A DNA stretch of 11,876 nt from Treponema sp. GTDB lineage: Bacteria; Spirochaetota; Spirochaetia; Treponematales; Breznakiellaceae. Of this stretch, positions 1-6,250 are shown piece after piece. Under the pieces are notes generated by a model. That model saw nothing but the letters and a program-made list of their open reading frames with translations, was not told where the DNA came from and made no database searches. The stretch spans positions 1 through 11,876 of the forward strand of contig JAISOQ010000050.1 in NCBI GenBank assembly GCA_031275515.1. Direction: 5' to 3'. A program made the position numbers and the translations under genes. Each line of letters starts with the position of its first letter. The stretch's first letter is position 1.

Positions 1-24
1 AAATGACTCTGCTCAGAACACCCT

Positions 25-52
25 TGGACAGATATAGAAAATATTCTAAAAT
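25..52 (+). promoter_or_regulatory. Sigma70-type promoter for the M20-like/gpgS operon
   Basis: A -35 hexamer TGGACA (25-30) and a -10 hexamer TAAAAT (47-52) are separated by 16 bases and match the consensus at 10 of 12 positions. The surroundings are AT-rich, unlike the GC-rich genes. Transcription would start near 59-60, upstream of the Shine-Dalgarno sequence GGAGG (92-96). This supports the GTG at 102, rather than the ATG at 3, as the start of the first gene. Predicted by eye only. Confidence 0.55.
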
Positions 53-65
53 TAGTAATATTAGT

Positions 66-85
66 AAAAAGGACCCCGCGGGTCC
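66..85 (-). terminator. Hairpin with T-tract on the minus strand (candidate terminator)
   Basis: GGACCC (71-76) and GGGTCC (80-85) form a perfect 6-bp GC-rich stem with a 3-base loop. On the minus strand it is followed directly by five T residues (complement of 66-70), the layout of an intrinsic terminator for leftward transcription. On the plus strand there is no T-tract, so there it would be a hairpin in the 5' leader of the first gene. No minus-strand gene lies just to the right, so the role is unclear. Confidence 0.35.
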
Positions 86-101
86 TCTGCCGGAGGCGTG
101 G

Positions 102-1343
102 GTGAAGATACGGGTATTAGAAAAGTTTCAAACAATAATCGTCCGGGGTATCAATACCTTTGCGGGGAAGGCCGCAGGTTTTTTGCATACCCCCAGAAAG
201 CTAAAGTCCCCCCTGGCGGACCGGCTTCTGGCGGACGCCCTTCGCCTGGCGGAGATTCCCTCTCCTACCGGGCAGGAAGAACAGCGGGCCTCCTTTGTTT
301 TGGATCGCCTTAAAGTTTTGGGGTTAAGCCCCCTGGTGGACGAAAGGGGGAACATCCTGGCCAGGGTTCATTCCGCGGATCTGGAGAATCTGCCGCCCCT
401 CCTCTTTTTTACGAACCTGGGGTCGGATCGCTGGCATCCGCTGGAAAGCCTTTCCCGGCTGGATTCGGAAAAAGCCCAAGGCGCGGGCCTGGCGGACAGC
501 CTGGGGGCGGCGGCCCTCATCTCCCTTGCCGAGGGGATAAGCTGCGGGCGGATAGAGACGACCCGGGAACTCATCCTTCTCTTTGCGGCCAGTTCCTTTG
601 ACAACAGCGACGGCAGCTTCTTCCTGCCGGTAACCGGGGACGACGCCAACCGTCCCGCGGCGGCTATCGGGGTACGGGGGCTTACTTTGGGAACCCTGGT
701 GAACAACAGCCGGGGCATATACCGGATAAAGATAAACCTTTCCCTGGAAACGGGGAGCCTGGGCAAAGGGGATGTCCCGGCGGCGGGGAATCCCGGTAAA
801 AATCCGTCCGGATCGGGACCCGTGGTGGGCGCTCTTCTGGACACGGCCTACAAGCTTGCGGGCATCACCTGGGACATAGAGGGAACCACCAGACTCTACA
901 TACGCCACATTGATGCGGAAACTATCTTTGGCCACACCCCTGTGGAAGGGCTTTTGGAGATTGAAATCGAATCTTCCGACGGCGCCCGGCTGGAAATGGC
1001 AATGAACACCGTAAAGGCTACGGTGGAAAACGCCGCTTCCGGACCGGAACTCCGGAACGAGGTACTCATCACGTCCTTTATTCCCGTAGGAGACATTTCG
1101 GTGAACGATAAGCTCATGCAGATCGCGGCGGGGATCATGAAGGATCAGCGTATCAAGGTTCAGGAAGAAAACGGCGCCGATATAGCCGCCCATCTTTCCG
1201 CCCTGGGAATACCCGCCCTGTCCCTGGGAATAGCCCAGGGCCGGGAAGGGATGACTAGGGATACCATAGAGATAGATTCCATAGAACGGGGGAGGGTTTT
1301 GCTGGAAACCCTCATTAACCGGCTTATTAAGGAGGAACTGTGA
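102..1343 (+). CDS. M20 peptidase-fold protein, metal site apparently degenerate
   Basis: The protein is 413 aa with GTG at 102 as start. I chose this start because GGAGG (92-96) sits 5 bases upstream and a promoter lies at 25-52; an ATG at 3 would add a 33-residue Lys/Arg-rich extension overlapping both. The layout follows M20 metallopeptidases (PepT/aminoacylase type): an N-terminal EIPSPTGQEE segment (51-60), a GN(I/V) strand (83-85), GLADSLGAAALI (129-140) around a normally metal-binding Asp, a middle part that may be the lid domain, and a C-terminal GIPALSLGI (369-377). The usual His-x-Asp is replaced by a TNLGSDRWH stretch (104-112). The catalytic Glu-Glu is replaced by SSFDNSDG (164-171). 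The last metal His is missing in REGMTRD (381-387). Only D132 clearly survives. I infer a non-catalytic or substrate-shifted relative. It overlaps gpgS by four bases, so the two are co-translated. Cytoplasmic; no signal peptide seen. Confidence 0.65.
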   Translation: MKIRVLEKFQTIIVRGINTFAGKAAGFLHTPRKLKSPLADRLLADALRLAEIPSPTGQEEQRASFVLDRLKVLGLSPLVDERGNILARVHSADLENLPPLLFFTNLGSDRWHPLESLSRLDSEKAQGAGLADSLGAAALISLAEGISCGRIETTRELILLFAASSFDNSDGSFFLPVTGDDANRPAAAIGVRGLTLGTLVNNSRGIYRIKINLSLETGSLGKGDVPAAGNPGKNPSGSGPVVGALLDTAYKLAGITWDIEGTTRLYIRHIDAETIFGHTPVEGLLEIEIESSDGARLEMAMNTVKATVENAASGPELRNEVLITSFIPVGDISVNDKLMQIAAGIMKDQRIKVQEENGADIAAHLSALGIPALSLGIAQGREGMTRDTIEIDSIERGRVLLETLINRLIKEEL

Positions 1344-2320
1344 GCGCCATCGACGATACTCTTCTGGAGCGTACCTGGCATCATTCCCGTTTTCAGAATA
1401 TAGATCGCCTGGTTGCTTTAAAAGAAAAAAAGGGGCTAAAGATTTCCCTGGCCTTTCCCACCTTAAACGAAGAATCAACTATAGGAAAGGAAATACTCGT
1501 TATCCGGACGGAACTCATGGATCGTTATCCCCTGGTGGATGAAATCGTGGTGATCGATTCGTCCTCCAAGGACAAGACCCGGCAGGTGGCCGAACGCTTC
1601 GGCGCCAGGGTCTTTGACTCGAAGACCATACTGCCCAAATACGGCAGTTTCCGGGGCAAGGGGGAAAACCTTTGGAAGAGCCTTTACGTGCTTGAAGGGG
1701 ACATCATCGTCTGGGTGGACGCGGATATTTCCAACATCGCCCCGAAATTTGTCTACGGCCTTCTGGGTCCCCTCCTGGAGGACGACAAGATAGGCTACGT
1801 CAAATCCTTCTACGAACGGCCTATACGTTCCTCCTCAGGGATTAACCCTTCAGGCGGCGGGCGGGTAACGGAAATCCTGGTACGGCCTCTTTTCTCCCTC
1901 TTTTATCCGGCCCTTGCCCGTCTGATACAGCCGCTTTCCGGGGAGTACGCCGGACGCCGGAGTCTTTTGGAGCGTCTCTCCTTTTCCGTGGGGTATGGGG
2001 TGGAACTAGCCCATCTTATCGACATCTACGAGCTTTCCGGAATAGAAGCTCTGGCCCAGGTAGACCTGGACATACGGGTACACCGTAACCAGACCACCGC
2101 CGCTCTGGGAAAAATGGCCTACGGTATTCTGGGCGCGTTCTTTTCCCGGGCCGAAAAATACGGCAGCGCTAAACTCATCAGGGAACTCGCCGGGTACCAC
2201 ATCGCCCTGGAACGGGAAGACGCCGCCCACCGGGTGCTAAAGACCGCCATTTCCGGTGAGGAGCGTCCGCCCATGCTCGATATCCCCGAATACCGGGAAA
2301 AATTCAGGAAGAACGGGTAG
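1340..2320 (+). CDS. gpgS: Glucosyl-3-phosphoglycerate synthase (GT81)
   Basis: This 326-aa cytoplasmic glycosyltransferase should transfer glucose from an NDP-glucose to 3-phosphoglycerate. The product is the precursor of glucosylglycerate and related compatible solutes. The GT-A fold is visible: PTLNEE (40-45), the VDEIVVIDS strand (66-74), RGKGENLWKSL (105-115), and the metal-binding DAD (127-129; mycobacterial GpgS has DSD). Family signatures follow: GGGRVTE (172-178), QPLSGEYAGRR (197-207), GYGVE (218-222) and the VHRN histidine (247-250). The length matches the family. The start is GTG at 1340, overlapping the upstream stop as GTGA, with AAGGAGG at 1329-1335. No glucosyl-phosphoglycerate phosphatase (gpgP) is in the window, so dephosphorylation must be encoded elsewhere. 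A mannosyl-type GT is less likely, given the motif-by-motif match to GpgS. Confidence 0.82.
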   Translation: MSAIDDTLLERTWHHSRFQNIDRLVALKEKKGLKISLAFPTLNEESTIGKEILVIRTELMDRYPLVDEIVVIDSSSKDKTRQVAERFGARVFDSKTILPKYGSFRGKGENLWKSLYVLEGDIIVWVDADISNIAPKFVYGLLGPLLEDDKIGYVKSFYERPIRSSSGINPSGGGRVTEILVRPLFSLFYPALARLIQPLSGEYAGRRSLLERLSFSVGYGVELAHLIDIYELSGIEALAQVDLDIRVHRNQTTAALGKMAYGILGAFFSRAEKYGSAKLIRELAGYHIALEREDAAHRVLKTAISGEERPPMLDIPEYREKFRKNG

Positions 2321-2476
2321 CCCAGGCGGCCGCTGCTGCCGGGGAGCGTTCCCCCTGTCTGATTAACCCTCTGGGATATGGGTTACTAATCTTTTCAACC
2401 ATAGCTGCATACATCAAAGGACATAAGTTCTTATTCCCTTGGGGAAAAAAGAGTATTCTTTAAAGAGGAGCCTGTA
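2321..2476 (+). other. Intergenic gap with weak terminator and weak promoter
   Basis: This 156-base gap separates gpgS from the Rpn-type gene. GGGGA (2341-2345) and TCCCC (2350-2354) form a short hairpin without a T-tract. TAACCC (2364-2369) and GGGTTA (2380-2385) form a second one, with TTTT at 2392-2395 six bases after the stem; it could be a weak terminator for the gpgS operon. A possible -10 TATTCT (2454-2459) sits 17 bases after a poor -35 TTATTC (2431-2436). The Shine-Dalgarno AAAGAGGAG (2462-2470) serves the next gene. No conserved RNA was recognised. Confidence 0.35.
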
Positions 2477-3379
2477 ATGTCAGGAATACGATTTGAGGAA
2501 AACGACGACCTCATTGATATTTGTCTGGATAATGTCTTTAAGGCGGTATTCGCCCGGGACACGCCGGAATCCCAGGGAGCGTTGTCACGGCTTCTGTCGG
2601 CCATCATAGGGAGGGAGCTGAGAGTAGTCGCAATAACCGCCAATGAGCCGCCAATAGACAACCTGCGGGACCGTCAAATTCGTTTTGATATAAACTGCAA
2701 GGGGGAGGGGGAAGAAGTGGTCAATGTGGAAATGTCCCTCAACCCGGACGCCTACGAACCGGTACGGCTGGAGTTTCACGCGGGGAAGCTCTTTACCGGT
2801 CAGGACATCCGGGGTGCGGACAAGAGCTACGATGATCTGAAAGAGGCGTATCAGATAGCGATATTAGCGCGGGGAAGATTTTTTTCGGAGGAAGGATTTC
2901 AGCATAAATTTGAGTATTACGATCCTGAGCGTGGGGTAAGGCTGGGAGGGAGGAGCCGGATCATCACACTGGAATTATCGAAGCTGGACAGGGTGGTGGA
3001 GAAGCCGGTGGGTGTAATGAGTGGTGCGGAACAATGGGGAATATTTTTCCGGTATTTGAGGGACAAGAGCAAACGGGAAAAGATCAATGAGATATTGGAA
3101 GAAGAGGAAGGGATAGCGATGGCAGGAGAGGTATTACTGAGGATAAGTAAAGACGAGGTAGAACGGGCGCGTCTCATGAGTGAATACAAGTATGTTGTAG
3201 ACACCCAGAGCAAGGTAGTACACGCTAAACGGGAAGGCCGGAAGGAAGGATTGAAAGAAGGCAGGAAAGAAGGTAAGCAGGAAGAAATATCCGCAATACT
3301 GGAACTCATTAATAAGGGGTATTCTCTGGAGGCTCTTAAAGAACGGCTTAAAGCCGATAAAAATCTCCCCGGCGAGTGA
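2477..3379 (+). CDS. Rpn family PD-(D/E)XK nuclease / putative transposase
   Basis: The protein is 300 aa. The N-terminal half follows the Rpn (recombination-promoting nuclease) / PF12784-type pattern: DNVFKAVF (18-25), the RFD segment (69-71) carrying the first catalytic Asp (D71), and NVEMS (83-87) carrying the Glu (E85). It continues with RLEFHAGKLF (97-106) and LKEAYQIAIL (121-130). Members are DNA endonucleases linked to RecA-independent DNA transfer and are often found in many copies per genome. The usual Lys or Gln two residues after E85 is Ser here, so activity is uncertain. The C-terminus (252-270) is a run of Arg/Lys-Glu-Gly repeats, a probable charged helix, followed by a short helical tail. 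The ATG at 2477 has a good Shine-Dalgarno sequence. The gene stands alone between two operons, and its 3' half looks more A-rich than its neighbours. No terminal inverted repeats or target duplication were seen, so I call it a gene rather than a whole mobile element. Confidence 0.78.
   Translation: MSGIRFEENDDLIDICLDNVFKAVFARDTPESQGALSRLLSAIIGRELRVVAITANEPPIDNLRDRQIRFDINCKGEGEEVVNVEMSLNPDAYEPVRLEFHAGKLFTGQDIRGADKSYDDLKEAYQIAILARGRFFSEEGFQHKFEYYDPERGVRLGGRSRIITLELSKLDRVVEKPVGVMSGAEQWGIFFRYLRDKSKREKINEILEEEEGIAMAGEVLLRISKDEVERARLMSEYKYVVDTQSKVVHAKREGRKEGLKEGRKEGKQEEISAILELINKGYSLEALKERLKADKNLPGE
3230..3286 (+). repeat. Short tandem repeat encoding (R/K)-(K/E)-E-G units
   Basis: Within the Rpn-type gene, successive 12-base units rich in GGAAG/AAAGAAGG encode repeated Lys-Glu-Gly tetrads (residues 252-270). 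The units are imperfect copies of one another. Such tails vary in length among members of this family, and the repeat is the likely reason. Confidence 0.5.
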
Positions 3380-3543
3380 AGCATTCAAACGATAAGCAAG
3401 GGCGAGGCGGGGACCGGCAAGGGGGCAGAACGTAACCTTCCGGGACTTTCCGCAAAAAATTTGTGAAAAACGCTTCTTTAAAGGTATTTTCTTTCACAGG
3501 CTTAATGCTTTATGATAGAGGCGGCTTATGGAGAGGCCTGACG
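3380..3543 (+). other. Intergenic leader upstream of the chaperone operon
   Basis: This 164-base stretch lies between the Rpn-type stop and the chosen start of the GrpE-like gene. It is GC-rich to about 3440 and AT-rich after that. I found no clear intrinsic terminator for the Rpn-type gene, no CIRCE element (TTAGCACTC inverted repeat) and no sigma32-like promoter. Heat-shock control of the operon is therefore not visible. The upstream GTG at 3463 could extend the next reading frame by 27 codons but lacks a ribosome binding site. Confidence 0.4.
3511..3516 (+). promoter_or_regulatory. Candidate -10 box for the chaperone operon
   Basis: TATGAT differs from TATAAT at one position and sits in the AT-rich part of the leader. 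The hexamer at the best -35 distance (TTTCTT, 3488-3493) is poor. TTCACA (3493-3498) is a better match but lies only 12 bases away. Transcription would begin near 3523, between this box and the GGAGAGG Shine-Dalgarno (3530-3536), which supports the GTG at 3544 as the first codon. Confidence 0.4.
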
Positions 3544-4128
3544 GTGGATTTTGAAGCGGAATTGGAAAAGCTCTTGGCCGGGGAACAGGAACCCCTGCCT
3601 CAATATGAACTGGCGGAGGTTTTGGCCGAAAGCCGGACTTTATTGGACGCCCTCAATAAAAGGCAGGTGGATCTTTCTTTGCAGGTGGAAGAAATCTATG
3701 ACCTTGCGAAAGAGGCGGATGCCCGGGAACTGCGGGAAGCCCTTAACGCCGAGAAAGGCCGGGTTCATCAACTGCTGGGGGCGGTAGTTGGGTTAAGCGA
3801 CTTGCTGGAACATTTTTGCGTTTACGCCGGGCAAAGCGGCAGCCCGGAACTGGAGCATCAGGGCCGCCTTTTGTGGCAAAATTCACGGCTCCTGCTGGAA
3901 AGCTGCGGGATCCTCCGGTTGGGAGAAGCCGGTCAAAGGCTGGACCCGGCGCTGCATACGGTTCAGTCCGCCGTTGCTTCAGAACTTCCCCAAGAACACA
4001 TAGTTCAGGTGCTTCAAAGCGGGTACGGATATTTGGGTACGGTGCTGCGCAAGGCCGTTGTTGTACTCAGCTTGGGAAATACGGATACGAAAAGAGAAGA
4101 CGCGGAAATTGGAGGATACGGAACATGA
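3544..4128 (+). CDS. Divergent GrpE-like nucleotide exchange factor
   Basis: The protein is 194 aa, close to the size of E. coli GrpE (197). GrpE proteins release ADP from Hsp70 and so reset the folding cycle. The C-terminal third carries the family pattern: G122 starting GILRLG, LDPALH (133-138), and IVQVLQSGY (153-161) followed by LGTVLRKAVVV (164-174). R169 takes the place of the conserved Arg of the beta domain. The middle is helical, with LLGAVVGLSDLLEHF (77-91) at the place of the GrpE helical bundle. The N-terminus is a charged, probably coiled-coil helix. The usual R-x-x-F/Y-x-N-x-x-K-R helix signature is not recognisable, so this is a remote member. GTG at 3544 is chosen because GGAGAGG lies 7 bases upstream. 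The stop overlaps the Hsp70 start as ATGA, which supports the assignment by context. Confidence 0.72.
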   Translation: MDFEAELEKLLAGEQEPLPQYELAEVLAESRTLLDALNKRQVDLSLQVEEIYDLAKEADARELREALNAEKGRVHQLLGAVVGLSDLLEHFCVYAGQSGSPELEHQGRLLWQNSRLLLESCGILRLGEAGQRLDPALHTVQSAVASELPQEHIVQVLQSGYGYLGTVLRKAVVVLSLGNTDTKREDAEIGGYGT

Positions 4129-5792
4129 GTAGAATCGTCGGTATTGATTTAGGGACATCCACTTCGGAAATAGCCTGCATTATTGACGGCGTTCCAAAAG
4201 TGATCCCCAATACCTTGGGAAAACCCATTACCCCTTCGGTGGTACATATACGGGAGGATGGCGAGGCCCTGGTGGGTGAGGAGGCGGCTGAATATCTTTT
4301 TACCCGCCCGGAATGTACTTTTATGGAGGTCAAACGCCTTACCGGGAGCGGGGAGACGTTGCGCGCCCATGGAAAGGAATATTCCCCCGAAGATGTGCAG
4401 GCCATGTTGCTGCGCTACCTTGTAAGCTGCGCGGAAACCTATTTAAAAGAAAAAATAGACAGGGCGGTCATCACTGTGCCGGCCTATTTTACCGATGTGC
4501 AGCGCCGGGCAACTGCCAGGGCCGGGGAACTGGCGGGCCTTTCGGTGGAGCGGATCATCAACGAGCCTACTGCGGCGGCCCTTGATTACGGACTTGTCAA
4601 CCTCAAGGAATGTAAAAACGTGCTGATCTACGACCTGGGGGGCGGCACTCTGGATGTTACGGTCCTCGAATTGTTCGAAGGGGTCCTCGACGTAAAGGCC
4701 AGCCGGGGCAACAACCATCTGGGGGGCAAGGATTTTGACGAAATCATCATGCGTAACCTGGCGGACACTGCGGGGGATGAACGGGCCCTGATGCGGCTTA
4801 AAAAAGCCGCCGAAGACTGTAAAATCGCCTTGAGTACCCAGGAGTCCTATGAGGTATCCCTGCCCTTCCTGACCACCGCCCGGGACGGGAAACCGGTTTC
4901 TTTGGAAAAAACCGTAACCAGGACGGAGTTTGAGGAATGGATCAGGGAAAAGGTTGATTCCACCCGGGAACCCATGATGACCGCCCTTGCGGACTCGGGC
5001 CTTTCCGCCGGAGATTTGAACATCGTCCTCCTGGTGGGGGGCTCTACCCGTATACCCTGCGTTAGAAAGGTGGTAGAAGAGAGCCTCTCTGCTGCCGCGC
5101 ACTCTTTGATAGACCCGGATTTGACGGTCGTCCGGGGCGCCGCTATTCAGGCGGGTCTCCTTGACGGCGCATTTACCGCCGCGGATCTGGTCCTTACCGA
5201 CGTATGCCCCTATACGCTGGGAATAGCGGTGCTTCATGAAAGTTTCTACGAGGAAAAACTGCTGTTTGATCCCATTATTCCCCGGAACACCACTATTCCT
5301 GTCGAAAAGTCGAAAGTCTATTATCCGGTGGAGGATTATCAAACTATCGTGCAGATTAAGGCATATCAGGGAGATTCTTCCAACCCCGAGAACAACGAGT
5401 ATCTGGGTAACGTCACGCTTACGGGAATTCCTCCGGCTTACCGGGGGAAAAGGGAGCCGATAGAAGTGACCTTCGCCTATGATGTAAACGGTATTTTACA
5501 GGTAAAAGCCAGCGTGGTGTCCACAGGCCAAACGGTCTCCGCCGAAATCAGTACCACGGGAGTAAAGGCGAAACCGCCGGTTGATCTGGCGCAGTGGGAG
5601 AAAGCGGAAGGGGCGAAACGCTTCCGTCCGGCGATGCGTAAAGCGGAAAAACTGATAGCCGAAGAGTACGATGAAGACGGCGATCTTGAAATTCTGGTCA
5701 GGCAGATAAAGGAAGCGTTACTGCTGAATAAGAAAGAACAGGCGGAAGCGCTGCGGGATGAATTGCTGGAACTCCTGGAAGCCATGAAATGA
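4125..5792 (+). CDS. Short Hsp70 (DnaK-like) chaperone
   Basis: The protein is 555 aa, against about 610-640 for DnaK. The ATP-binding domain is intact: GIDLGTSTSE (6-15, phosphate 1), K70 in EVKRLTG at the position of the catalytic Lys, INEPTAAALDYG (145-156), DLGGGTLDVT (170-179, phosphate 2), HLGGKDFD (198-205) and VGGSTRIP (304-311, adenosine). It lacks the loop of about 24 residues seen in proteobacterial DnaK after the KRL(I/T)G segment. It is also about 9 residues shorter between FD (204-205) and RLKKAAE (224-230), at the IIA/IIB boundary. The interdomain linker reads LVLTD (355-359) instead of the usual VLLLD. A substrate-binding beta domain follows (about 360-478), then a lid of only about 75 residues with no acidic C-terminal tail. 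The first codon is ATG at 4125, with GGAGG at 4111-4115, and overlaps the GrpE-like stop. An ATP-dependent cytoplasmic chaperone is the likely role; it is not the housekeeping DnaK. Confidence 0.88.
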   Translation: MSRIVGIDLGTSTSEIACIIDGVPKVIPNTLGKPITPSVVHIREDGEALVGEEAAEYLFTRPECTFMEVKRLTGSGETLRAHGKEYSPEDVQAMLLRYLVSCAETYLKEKIDRAVITVPAYFTDVQRRATARAGELAGLSVERIINEPTAAALDYGLVNLKECKNVLIYDLGGGTLDVTVLELFEGVLDVKASRGNNHLGGKDFDEIIMRNLADTAGDERALMRLKKAAEDCKIALSTQESYEVSLPFLTTARDGKPVSLEKTVTRTEFEEWIREKVDSTREPMMTALADSGLSAGDLNIVLLVGGSTRIPCVRKVVEESLSAAAHSLIDPDLTVVRGAAIQAGLLDGAFTAADLVLTDVCPYTLGIAVLHESFYEEKLLFDPIIPRNTTIPVEKSKVYYPVEDYQTIVQIKAYQGDSSNPENNEYLGNVTLTGIPPAYRGKREPIEVTFAYDVNGILQVKASVVSTGQTVSAEISTTGVKAKPPVDLAQWEKAEGAKRFRPAMRKAEKLIAEEYDEDGDLEILVRQIKEALLLNKKEQAEALRDELLELLEAMK

Positions 5793-6250
5793 CGCATGAA
5801 ATCAGCCCGTATACCCTAAGCCGGGCTCTTGGGGCGCGGTATTACCGGCTGGCCCTCGGGGCGGCGGCGGCGCGGAATTTGAGCGCCGCCGCGCTTTATT
5901 CCCGGTACGCTTCTTTGCTGGATCAGGAACATCCGGGGGCGGAAAAATTGTTCCGTCTTTGCCGTTATGAACTGGGAGAATCCGGCGATACCGGGGAGGG
6001 CTTTGAAAAGGTCAGGCTTCTGTGTGCGGAAAAAAAATGGCGGGAAGCGGCCCGGGCGGCTCAGTCCCTTCCCCATCAAAGCGTGCGTGTTTTGAACCTC
6101 CAGGGCTGCCTTTGGGCGCTGGCTAAAGACCCCGCAAAAGGCGCGGGTTATTTTGCCCGGGCCCTGAGCAAAGATCGCTTCAACCGGCTTGCTGCGGAAG
6201 GTTTGGCAAAACTTACCCTTAAACGGAAACCATTTTGGAGAATCCTATGA
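5789..6250 (+). CDS. Small helical TPR-like protein of the chaperone operon
   Basis: I do not recognise a named family. The product is 153 aa, Ala/Leu/Arg-rich and all-helical in appearance. The segments YYRLALGAAAARNLSAAALY (18-37), about 71-94 (EKKWREAARAAQSL) and 101-141 (LNLQGCLWALAKDP then AGYFARALSKDRFNRL) resemble degenerate TPR helix pairs. There is no signal peptide or membrane segment. It starts with ATG overlapping the Hsp70 stop (ATGA), with GGAAG at 5777-5781, and its own stop overlaps the start of the J-domain gene. Tight coupling on both sides suggests an adaptor or stoichiometric partner of the Hsp70 machine; this is inference from context. Confidence 0.65.
   Translation: MTHEISPYTLSRALGARYYRLALGAAAARNLSAAALYSRYASLLDQEHPGAEKLFRLCRYELGESGDTGEGFEKVRLLCAEKKWREAARAAQSLPHQSVRVLNLQGCLWALAKDPAKGAGYFARALSKDRFNRLAAEGLAKLTLKRKPFWRIL

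Noticed and set aside
3..101. ATG at 3 as the start of the M20-like gene
   Set aside because: The extra 33 codons run through a promoter and a hairpin and look non-coding. GTG at 102 has a good ribosome binding site.
324..1478. Long minus-strand open frame (384 aa) opposite the M20-like gene
   Set aside because: It is the mirror of a GC-rich gene. The translation is rich in Gly, Arg, Pro and Tyr without any domain, and the plus strand holds a recognisable fold and coupled neighbours.
3230..3286. CRISPR-like or regulatory repeat array
   Set aside because: The repeats are short, imperfect, without spacers and lie inside a reading frame; they encode a Lys-Glu-Gly protein tail.
2477..3379. Complete insertion sequence around the Rpn-type gene
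   Set aside because: I looked for terminal inverted repeats and a duplicated target site in both flanks and found none.
3380..3543. CIRCE or sigma32-type heat-shock control of the chaperone operon
   Set aside because: Neither the TTAGCACTC inverted repeat nor a CTTGAA/CCCCAT-type pair is present; only a sigma70-like -10 box was found.
3816..4124. N-terminal extension of the Hsp70 frame by 103 codons
   Set aside because: It overlaps the GrpE-like gene in another frame and is Arg/Gly/Pro-rich. The Hsp70 fold begins exactly at the ATG at 4125, which has a Shine-Dalgarno sequence.
4443..5342. Minus-strand open frame (299 aa) opposite the Hsp70 gene
   Set aside because: It is a shadow of the Hsp70 coding frame and has no ribosome binding site or recognisable motif.
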